Shown here in pieces: positions 44,502 to 52,250 of a stretch of DNA of 64,000 nucleotides (within the stretch, counting starts at the first letter, position 1; each line of letters starts with the position of its first letter). Position numbers and translations under genes: made by a program. Source of the stretch: Colwellia sp. 1_MG-2023 (GTDB taxonomy: Bacteria > Pseudomonadota > Gammaproteobacteria > Enterobacterales > Alteromonadaceae); assembly GCF_030546755.1 (NCBI RefSeq), contig NZ_JAUOPE010000008.1, positions 1-64,000 on the forward strand. The letters run 5' to 3'. The notes beneath the pieces were generated by a model. That model had not been told where the DNA came from. It made no database searches and worked only from the letters and a program-made list of their open reading frames with translations.

Positions 44502-46580
44502 CTAATTTTCTTTTTCTGCAGCATTTTTCTCGTCTTTATATTTATCAAACCACGCTAAGATATAGCCAACTTTACGCGCTAGATTAGATGGCTTAGCAGC
44601 AATGCCATGATAAGCGCCCTGAATACGTACAAGAGAACTTTCTACGCCTTGTAAACGCAAGGCACCATAGTATTGTTCACTTTCAGACATAGGAGTACGT
44701 ACATCTAATTCCCCGGTAAGTACCATAGTAGGAGTTTTTACATTGCCTACTAATGATAACGGCGAACGATTCCAATATTGCTCGTAATCGTTCCAAGGTA
44801 AGTCTGTGAACCAATATTTACTCATAAAGGCATAGATATCTGAAGTACCTATCATACTTGTCCAGTTGATTACGGGTTTTGCGACAACAGATGCTTTGAA
44901 ACGGTCAGTTTTACCAATGATCCAAGACGTTAGCGTTCCGCCACCAGAGCCCCCTGTCACAAATAAGTTCGACTCATCAACATAGCCTTTAGCAATTGCA
45001 CTATCAACCATATCCATTAAGTCATTATAATCTTGCGATGGATAGTTTTTGTCAATCAAATTAGCAAACTCTTCGCCATGCGATGTAGAACCACGTGGGT
45101 TGCCGTATAATACAACATAACCCGCTGCTGCCATCAGTTGTATTTCTGTTGAGTAACTTGGGCCATACGCGGTATGTGGTCCGCCATGGATCTCTAAAAT
45201 CAGTGGGTATTTTTTCTTTGCATCAAAATTTGGGGGTGTCACTATCCAAGCTTGTAAATCTCGATTATCTACACTACTTTTTAACGTCATTAATTCTGGC
45301 TTGTTCACTGTTTTGTGATCAAAAACATCACCGTTTAAATCAGTAAGTTGTTTAACTACCCCTTTTTTACTCACGATGGCAAGGTCGGCAGGACGATCTC
45401 CAGTAGAGGAAGTATACACCACACTACCTTTAGGAGTTACGTCATAGTCTCCTGAAGTATAAGGTCTACCTAAGTTAGTTCCGCCTAAATTACTTGTTAT
45501 ATTTGAAATTTTACCTGATAAACTAACATAGGCTACATTCTTTTTCGCCATATCATCATAGCTGAAATATAACCCTTTACCGTTATCTGCCCATGTTATT
45601 TCACCTACTGAGCGGTCTAAATTATTTGTTAGGTTTTCAATATCAGAGCCATCTACATTCATTACATATAATTGGCTTAATTGATTTGACTTGCCATTAT
45701 CTTCATTGCCAACAAAAGCGACTTTCTTACCATTAGGACTTATCTGAGGACTGCGCTCTGGTCCGGTCATATCAGTTAACTGAGTAACTTTAAGCGTATT
45801 AATATCAATACTAAACAAGTCACTATTCAGCATATCAAATTCAGCATCATCTTTTGTGTTTGCCGAGATAATTAATTGCTGAGCATTTCTAGTCCACGCA
45901 ATTGAACCTGCATGATCATGCGTACCTGAGGTTATCTGTCTTGGTGTTCCACCGATGGTTGGTACAACATATATTTGCATATTACCTGGGCGTTTCATCC
46001 CCATACCATCGCGTTGGAAATTAGTTTGGTCAATATACTGAGGTTTTTTTGCCCACTTAGCACCTTTAGGTTTAGAGCCTAATGTAAATAAAGGTTTAGC
46101 TTTTGTTGGGGTAAACATAGCAAAGGCTAAATACTTACCATCAGGTGAAAAACTCATACTGCTAGGGCTCATTTCTATATCAGTTACCCGAGTTGTACTA
46201 TTTGACGCTAAATCTTTTAAATATATTTGTACCTTACCCTCTTTACTTGAGAGATAAGCCATCTTATCTCCATCAGGTGAAAATACCGGGCTAAAGTGGT
46301 TTTTACTGTCAGATAGAATAGGTAAATGGCTACTTCCGTCCAATGCAACAGACCATAAGTTTCGGCGCATAGAATCAGTCATAATATCCATGCTTCGGCG
46401 CTCGTAAACTACATGTTTGCCATCAGGCGTTACTACAGGGTTAGCGGCATATTCAAGGTTAAATACGTCTTTTAAAGCTAAAACATTCTCTGAGAACTCA
46501 TCAGCAATAGCTGAATGACTGGCAAATAACGCACTTATTAACAGCGTTAATGACGATTTGATTAAACGTTTTTTATTCAT
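44502..46580 (-). CDS. S9 family peptidase, acylaminoacyl/dipeptidyl type
   Basis: This 692-residue exported serine peptidase has a signal peptide (about 1-26, ASHSAIA), WD40-like beta-propeller repeats (YLSSKEGK, FSPDGKYLAFA and similar) and a C-terminal hydrolase domain with Ser in GGSGGGTLTS, Asp in GELDVRTP and His in YHGI. It probably cleaves oligopeptides in the periplasm. Monocistronic. Confidence 0.88.
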   Translation of the reverse strand: MNKKRLIKSSLTLLISALFASHSAIADEFSENVLALKDVFNLEYAANPVVTPDGKHVVYERRSMDIMTDSMRRNLWSVALDGSSHLPILSDSKNHFSPVFSPDGDKMAYLSSKEGKVQIYLKDLASNSTTRVTDIEMSPSSMSFSPDGKYLAFAMFTPTKAKPLFTLGSKPKGAKWAKKPQYIDQTNFQRDGMGMKRPGNMQIYVVPTIGGTPRQITSGTHDHAGSIAWTRNAQQLIISANTKDDAEFDMLNSDLFSIDINTLKVTQLTDMTGPERSPQISPNGKKVAFVGNEDNGKSNQLSQLYVMNVDGSDIENLTNNLDRSVGEITWADNGKGLYFSYDDMAKKNVAYVSLSGKISNITSNLGGTNLGRPYTSGDYDVTPKGSVVYTSSTGDRPADLAIVSKKGVVKQLTDLNGDVFDHKTVNKPELMTLKSSVDNRDLQAWIVTPPNFDAKKKYPLILEIHGGPHTAYGPSYSTEIQLMAAAGYVVLYGNPRGSTSHGEEFANLIDKNYPSQDYNDLMDMVDSAIAKGYVDESNLFVTGGSGGGTLTSWIIGKTDRFKASVVAKPVINWTSMIGTSDIYAFMSKYWFTDLPWNDYEQYWNRSPLSLVGNVKTPTMVLTGELDVRTPMSESEQYYGALRLQGVESSLVRIQGAYHGIAAKPSNLARKVGYILAWFDKYKDEKNAAEKEN

Positions 46581-46799
46581 GAAGGTTTATCTCTTATTGT
46601 TTTAATTAGATAAATGACAAAGTTGACTTAAACATAGCTTATTCAATGATAAAAACACCATCTATTTAATATAGGAAGTATACTTTACAGGATGAATTAC
46701 ATTTTATAAAAGTGCAGCGAGGTTCGAAGGTTTATTTTAGAATGGCGGCATGCCTATCATACATGCGCCATTTGTAAATTTAACTGTGAAGCTTGTACT

Positions 46800-47684
46800 T
46801 TAGCTAAAATCACTTCCACCGTAACGTTCAACAAGTAAGTCTATAAAACAACGAATTTTCGCAGGGGTATAAGTTCGCGATAAATACAATGCATGCATTG
46901 GATAACTTTTATACTTTTCATTAGGTAAAACACTCACCACCTCCCCTGCTTCGATTTCTTGTTTAAATGCCCAAATGGGCCCTAAATGCAGACCTTTATC
47001 TCGTAAAACTAGCTGTTTTATGGCGCTAATACTATTAATAACAAATTTGCATTGAGGCTTTATCGTTTTGGTTCCTATCGTTATTCCTGATTCAACATGC
47101 TGCTTTGTATAATAGATAAAGCGATGATTTTCTAATTCTTGAATTCGTTTAGGCATGCCATGCTTTTCAATGTATCCTTTAGAAGCAACAAGCACTCTTG
47201 GGACATTGCCAATTCTTCGACAAATCATATTCGAATCACTTAGCTCACCAACTCTTATTGCGACATCAATCCCTTGTGTTAGTAAATCTTCAAAATGACT
47301 CCCTAATGCTAATTCAACGGTTAATCCTGAATATTTTTCAGACATAGTTTCAAGCACATCGGCTACAAATTCGGCACCAAAGTCATGTGGTGCAGTTACC
47401 TTTAGATGGCCTGAAGGTGTATTAACCGTACCACTAATAAAGCTTTCTAGGGCATTGTGTTCTTCGAGTAACTTTTTTAGGCCTTGAAAAAACAAATTCC
47501 CCTGTTCAGTCGGAACTGATTGTTTAGTCGACCGTTCCATTAATTTAACATTCAATTTCTTTTCAAGGTTTGACACTCGACGGCTTACTAGTGAAGGGTC
47601 GATATTAAGCAACTCTGCAGCGCCTTTAAAGCTACCACTTTCTACAACTTTCACAAATATCTGTTCATTCGAAATATCTTTCAT
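46800..47684 (-). CDS. LysR-family regulator
   Basis: This 294-residue protein has the N-terminal helix-turn-helix (AAELLNIDPSLVSRRVSNLE) and a C-terminal effector domain of the CrgA type. It diverges from an SDR gene 105 bp away and probably controls it. Confidence 0.85.
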   Translation of the reverse strand: MKDISNEQIFVKVVESGSFKGAAELLNIDPSLVSRRVSNLEKKLNVKLMERSTKQSVPTEQGNLFFQGLKKLLEEHNALESFISGTVNTPSGHLKVTAPHDFGAEFVADVLETMSEKYSGLTVELALGSHFEDLLTQGIDVAIRVGELSDSNMICRRIGNVPRVLVASKGYIEKHGMPKRIQELENHRFIYYTKQHVESGITIGTKTIKPQCKFVINSISAIKQLVLRDKGLHLGPIWAFKQEIEAGEVVSVLPNEKYKSYPMHALYLSRTYTPAKIRCFIDLLVERYGGSDFS

Positions 47685-47789
47685 CAGCTTATTGCATTTT
47701 AATCAATTAATAGATGCATTTTTCATAATACCCAACTCTTATGCATCTAACTATAGTGTATTTGAAAACAACCACCAAGGAGTTTAATC

Positions 47790-48545
47790 ATGAATTTAAA
47801 TTTACAAAACAAAGTAGCCATAATAACTGGTGCATCTAAAAATATGGGCAGTGCCTTTGCTATCGCGTTAGCAAAACAAGGCTGTAATATCGTAGTACAT
47901 TATAACAGCGGAAGTTCAAAAACAGCGGCTGAAAATACGGCAAAACTTGTTGAAAATACAGGGAGTAAAGCATTGATTGTTAAAGCCGATTTAACAACAC
48001 AAGTAGCAGTAACTGAATTATTCACAAAAGCTAAAGCGGTATTTGGCAAGATTGATATTGTGATTAATAACGCAGGTAAAGTGATCAAACGACCATTTGT
48101 AGATTATACAGAAAATGACTTCGACCAATTATTCAATATTAATTGTAAAGCCGCATTTTTAGTGATGAAAGAAGCAGCAAACCACATTGAAGATAATGGC
48201 CGCATTATTAATATGGGCACTTCTTTATTAGGCGCGTTTACCGGTTATTACGCCTTATATGCCGGTTCAAAAGCTCCTTTGGAAGATTTTACAAAAGCTT
48301 TAGCGAAAGAGATTGGCTCACGAGGAGTAACTGTGAATACTATTTGCCCTGGCCCTGTTGATACGCCCTTTTTCCACGGAGAAGAAAATGATGAAGCCGT
48401 GGCGTACCTTAGCTCAGCAAGTGTTGAAAATAGATTAGGTCGAATTGAAGATATCGTTCCAATGATTGAGTTTATTGCTTGTGAAAGCGCTCAGTGGACA
48501 ACCGGACAAACCTTATTTGTCAATGGTGGTTTTGTAGCAAGATAG
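47790..48545 (+). CDS. Short-chain dehydrogenase/reductase
   Basis: This 251-residue protein has the NAD(P) motif TGASKNMG, NNAG, and the catalytic Ser/Tyr/Lys with YALYAGSKA. The FabG-like C terminus ends in FVNGGFVAR. Substrate is unknown. AAGGAG precedes the ATG. Confidence 0.9.
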   Translation: MNLNLQNKVAIITGASKNMGSAFAIALAKQGCNIVVHYNSGSSKTAAENTAKLVENTGSKALIVKADLTTQVAVTELFTKAKAVFGKIDIVINNAGKVIKRPFVDYTENDFDQLFNINCKAAFLVMKEAANHIEDNGRIINMGTSLLGAFTGYYALYAGSKAPLEDFTKALAKEIGSRGVTVNTICPGPVDTPFFHGEENDEAVAYLSSASVENRLGRIEDIVPMIEFIACESAQWTTGQTLFVNGGFVAR

Positions 48546-48592
48546 GACTAAATTGGGGCTTCTTGCCCCTTATCAAAATTAGGAGAGACGTA

Positions 48593-48994
48593 ATGTTAGT
48601 TAAACATGAATTTTCTGCGCATGGTAAACATCACCTTGAAGTAAAAGGAAATAAGCTTATCTGTAAAATAAGTGGTGCTTGGAATTTAGAACAAGCCCAA
48701 AATTTTGTTAAAGACCTCAAAGCAACGATAAATCAATATCAATTAGATGCGAGACATCAATGGGTTAGAGTGGTAGATATGAGAGAGTGGGAGTTATCTA
48801 CACCTGATGCTCAACAATGTATAAATAACTACCTTAAGTGGGAGCAGTCAAAAAACTGTATACAACGATATTATTATGGTTGTAATAGAATCCAGAAAAT
48901 ATTGATATCTGAAAAATATCAAATGTTTGGAAGGTTAACTTTTATTAATGTTATATCAAACGATGATAAATATTTAACTAGGCTTTATGCTTGA
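48593..48994 (+). CDS. Small hypothetical protein, STAS-like
   Basis: This 133-residue protein has a short beta/alpha layout (KLICKISGAWNLEQAQNFVKDL, WVRVVDMREWELSTPDA) that resembles STAS-type SpoIIAA-like proteins. The ATG at 48593 has AGGAGAG about 6 nt upstream; a longer reading that overlaps the SDR gene is less likely. A hairpin (48555-48569, GGGGC-TTCTT-GCCCC) separates it from the SDR gene. Confidence 0.55.
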   Translation: MLVKHEFSAHGKHHLEVKGNKLICKISGAWNLEQAQNFVKDLKATINQYQLDARHQWVRVVDMREWELSTPDAQQCINNYLKWEQSKNCIQRYYYGCNRIQKILISEKYQMFGRLTFINVISNDDKYLTRLYA

Positions 48995-49486
48995 ACCAAT
49001 AAGCTTGTGGAAATAGGTTCAACAATTTACGTTTATTAATTTTCATAAAGTATCAGAAGGAAGTTATGTGAGTTTTCAACGTTACATGTTATTTTTAATT
49101 ATTTTAATTTATTCAATACCTTAGGAGCACTCTCAACCTTCAATATTACCATAAAAATTTCAGCTAAAAACCAAGCCATCCAATAATGAAAAATAGTGAA
49201 GGTATTGCTCTCGTCAAAGGTGATTTATATGAATAAAGATAAAAGTACTTAAACACAAAACATGCTTTGATGTTGCACTTATGCTTGATAATGTACTTAT
49301 GCTCTATGTGGTACTTATGTAAGTTCAAAGTAAAACAAATATGAGATAAAAGTAAAATAGAGTAGCTTTACATATATTGCAGATTTACTCTCTTTTAGGT
49401 ACAAAGTTCAAAAAGATATCCGTCGATTAAATTGTCTTTCTTCACTGCTTTTTATCTCACTGTTTTTTATCTGACAACTTTGCATC
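48995..49486. other. Intergenic region with three 18-bp-spaced motifs
   Basis: About 490 bp without a gene. ACTTATG occurs three times at a regular 18-bp period (starting 49277, 49295, 49313), which suggests an operator or iteron-like site. The right end is rich in TTTATCTCAC-like stretches. Confidence 0.5.
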
Positions 49487-50128
49487 TCACTGCTTTAAAG
49501 TAGCACTGCTATAACGTTTGAACATCAAAATTACCATCCCAGTTAATAATAACCACACACTATTTGGACTAGGAACTGTATGTTGATTTACTTGAGTCCA
49601 TACAGCCCATACTTGCCGCTGCGGATTAGGTGTATTAGGTTGATAATGATCTACTGGGATAAAATCAAAATGATCATCAGGGAAAGGGACTCCTGCAGAA
49701 AATGCATCAGGTGATGAATCTGCGTAATTAACCGCAACATGTGCTCCAATATTACCCGATGTATGCGTTCGAAAAGCGGTAAAAATCCAACATTGATCAT
49801 TGTCAGTATCTTCGCAACCAAACGTTAGTTCAGGCATGGTATCGTAATCGTCCAACAACACTTGGTCTAAAAGTGCCGCCGTAAAAAAAGCTTTATTTAC
49901 ATCATTAACGGGGCCAAAGTCATATCCCCCGCCAGGTTGTTCGAAGAGTTGTCGAGCAGTTAAATCCGAAAACCGCACGTTGTACAAACTACCATCAACT
50001 GTCACGTTGTCAGCGCCAATTAGTAAATTATCTGTATTGAGTATTAATGTGGCGTATACATGAGATGCAATGAATTGGCTACAAAGTAAAATGAAAATAG
50101 CAGTGGTTTTTCTCAATGAATGGTTCAT
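49487..50128 (-). CDS. PEP-CTERM-like exported protein
   Basis: This 213-residue protein has a signal peptide (about 1-26) and a C-terminal sorting signal: VPSPNSVWLLLTGMVILMFKR, that is a VPxP motif, one membrane helix and a basic end. In PEP-CTERM systems, exosortase removes this tail. No exosortase is in the window. The middle part has no recognised domain; two cysteines (in FGCEDTDNDQCW) may pair. Confidence 0.75.
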   Translation of the reverse strand: MNHSLRKTTAIFILLCSQFIASHVYATLILNTDNLLIGADNVTVDGSLYNVRFSDLTARQLFEQPGGGYDFGPVNDVNKAFFTAALLDQVLLDDYDTMPELTFGCEDTDNDQCWIFTAFRTHTSGNIGAHVAVNYADSSPDAFSAGVPFPDDHFDFIPVDHYQPNTPNPQRQVWAVWTQVNQHTVPSPNSVWLLLTGMVILMFKRYSSATLKQ

Positions 50129-50400
50129 GATAAATCCTCTTGATTATTTCATTGAAAATCAAGCATAGGCCATACCACAACAGAAATAAAACCACTATTC
50201 AACTGCTTACTTAAAGCCGATTTTTCGCAAATATCTAAAGTGTAAATAAACCTGACAGTTGTTATGAGTATGAAAATGCCAGTAAATCTCCATGCCTCAT
50301 AAAATTAATTTCAGTTTATCCAGAATGATATATCTACTTCTTTATACAAAAAATCGCATAATAGTTTTGTTTTTTATTTAAATCTAAACTAAAAAAATTG

Positions 50401-50426
50401 CTTGAATTTCATTTACCAATCCCTAA
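50401..50426 (+). promoter_or_regulatory. Sigma32-type heat-shock promoter of the Hsp20 gene
   Basis: CTTGAA (50401-50406), 14-bp spacer, CCCTAA (50421-50426) fits the sigma32 consensus (CTTGAA, 11-15 bp, CCCCAT). It lies about 90 bp before the Hsp20 start. Confidence 0.7.
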
Positions 50427-50435
50427 ATAAATTAT

Positions 50436-50515
50436 CGTGGTTATCTTGTCTTTTAAAGAGATTTAACCACATCAAATTGTTTAAATTTTATGTTGCTTCC
50501 AATGGAGGATATATG
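50436..50515 (+). promoter_or_regulatory. ROSE-like RNA thermometer in the Hsp20 leader
   Basis: The leader has a 7-bp perfect stem (GTGGTTA at 50437-50443 and TAACCAC at 50464-50470) and a final hairpin in which TTGCTTCC (50493-50500) pairs with GGAGG (50504-50508) around a three-base AAT loop. TTGCT opposite the ribosome-binding site is the hallmark of ROSE elements, which melt on heating to let translation start. Confidence 0.65.
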
Positions 50516-51001
50516 ATGAATTCAGTTGATTTAACCCCTTTATACCGCAATAGTGTTGGTTTTGATCGTTTTGCTTCTATGCTAGATAATGCATTAACTT
50601 CTGACGCATCAGTAAGCGGTTACCCCCCTTATGACATCGAAATGATAGAAGATAACCGATACGCTATTACTTTAGCTGTTGCAGGATTTTCCCAAGATGA
50701 ACTCGACATTCAAGTTGAAAAAGGCGTGTTAACAGTAAAAGGTGATAAAAATACCAAAGAAAAACCCAAGTATCTTTATAACGGGATCGCAAATAGAACA
50801 TTTGAACGTAAATTCAATCTTGCAGATTATGTTGAAATAACAAATGCTGAACTTACCAATGGACTATTAACAATTGACCTTGTTAAGGAGATACCCGAAG
50901 CGATGAAACCTAAAAAAATTGCAATTAATCAACAGCCAAATGCTATAGAGCATAAAACTGAGGAAGAAACCAAAATCGCTAAAACAGAAAAAGTGGCTTA
51001 G
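50516..51001 (+). CDS. Small heat-shock protein, IbpA-like Hsp20
   Basis: This 161-residue ATP-independent chaperone has an alpha-crystallin domain (about 35-130: PYDIEMIEDNRYAITLAVAGF, VLTVKGD, FERKFNLADYVEI, LTIDL). The N terminus MNSVDLTPLYRN matches IbpA. I choose ATG 50516, 7 nt after GGAGG; ATG 50513 is only 4 nt away. A hairpin (51006-51027) follows the stop. Confidence 0.9.
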   Translation: MNSVDLTPLYRNSVGFDRFASMLDNALTSDASVSGYPPYDIEMIEDNRYAITLAVAGFSQDELDIQVEKGVLTVKGDKNTKEKPKYLYNGIANRTFERKFNLADYVEITNAELTNGLLTIDLVKEIPEAMKPKKIAINQQPNAIEHKTEEETKIAKTEKVA

Positions 51002-51005
51002 CAAG

Positions 51006-51027
51006 AGGGGGCACTTTATTGCCCCCT
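51006..51027 (+). terminator. Hairpin after the Hsp20 gene
   Basis: AGGGGGCA (51006-51013) and TTGCCCCCT (51019-51027) with a 5-nt loop; no T-run follows. Confidence 0.55.
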
Positions 51028-51299
51028 ACCTTCATACTAATCTATTGATTGTTAGATAAAATAAATTTCATAAGGAGTTTATTAAAAAATCAACTTTCAA
51101 ACTTGAAGTTTTATATTTAGACCATATCAAAAAAACCGACTCGTTTCGTACATGTTTTCTGGGAATTTCCCCTGCAACTTTGGAGACTTAAACAATGTAT
51201 CTTTCGATATTTAAAAACGCTCTTAATAAAGCACATTTACCTCGACTTCTGACATTTTATATTCATAAAACTATTAATCTGTAATCCTTGGAGAATACT
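51028..51299. other. Intergenic region before the ABC transporter genes
   Basis: No ORF with a good site is seen. It should contain the promoter for the ABC operon. Confidence 0.35.
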
Positions 51300-52250
51300 A
51301 TGCTTAATGTGAGTAACTTAACTCGCAGCTATGGCAGTTTTGTCGCTGTAGATAATGTGAGTTTTTCTATCAAAAAAGGCGAAATCATCGGTTTGCTTGG
51401 CCATAACGGAGCAGGTAAAACCACGATCATGAAAATGATCAGTGGTTATTTAGAAGCTGATACTGGCGAAGTTTCGCTCAATGAATTGTCGTTAAAATCG
51501 CAAACAAAATTATTGCAAAAACAGTTAGGATATCTACCGGAAAATTTACCTGTTTATCCTGAAATGACCGTTGCAGAATACCTAGATTATGCCGCTGATT
51601 TAAAAGGAATGAAGGCTAATAAGAAAGTTGCTGAAATTAAAAGAGCTATCCAAGCGACTGATTTATCTGCAAAACTGCTTGCACCCATTGAAACTTTATC
51701 GCGTGGTTATAAGCAACGCGTAGGGGTTGCACAAGCTATTTTAGGTCGTCCAAAATTATTAATCTTAGATGAGCCAACAAATGGATTAGATCCAGAGCAA
51801 ACTCAGCATATGCGAACTCTCATCAAGGAAATAGCTAAAGATGCGACGGTAATTTTATCTACTCATATCATGCAAGAAGTGAATGCCTTATGTGATCGTG
51901 TTCTAATCCTTAAATCAGGCCGTTTAGTGCTCAATGAAAAATTAGCCGCCTTACAGCACAGCCAACATATTACCGTTAAAACTGATTACAAAAACTGTGA
52001 CTCTCTCACAACAATATCAGGGGTTAAGCACGTTGAAACTTTCGGAAAAAACACCCTTAATATAGCAATATCAAAACAAGAATTTGCTCAAAATATTTGC
52101 AGTGACATAAGCAAAACCATCATTGAATCAGGCGCAAGCCTCTTTGAAATTTATCCACAAAAACGTGATTTAGAAACGGTTTTCAATCAAATAAATAATA
52201 ATGAATACAATCAAGAAGGGTCAGATAAGGGGGTAGAAAATGCAGCCTAA
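51300..52250 (+). CDS. ABC transporter ATPase, GldA-like
   Basis: This 316-residue ATPase has Walker A (GHNGAGKTT), signature LSRGYKQR, Walker B (LLILDEPT) and H-loop (STH). The start is ATG 51300, with GGAG 6 nt upstream; a TTG at 51288 lies inside this site. It overlaps the next gene by 11 bp. With its neighbours it resembles the GldA-GldF-GldG complex, which in non-gliding bacteria has an unknown transport or envelope role. Confidence 0.9.
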   Translation: MLNVSNLTRSYGSFVAVDNVSFSIKKGEIIGLLGHNGAGKTTIMKMISGYLEADTGEVSLNELSLKSQTKLLQKQLGYLPENLPVYPEMTVAEYLDYAADLKGMKANKKVAEIKRAIQATDLSAKLLAPIETLSRGYKQRVGVAQAILGRPKLLILDEPTNGLDPEQTQHMRTLIKEIAKDATVILSTHIMQEVNALCDRVLILKSGRLVLNEKLAALQHSQHITVKTDYKNCDSLTTISGVKHVETFGKNTLNIAISKQEFAQNICSDISKTIIESGASLFEIYPQKRDLETVFNQINNNEYNQEGSDKGVENAA

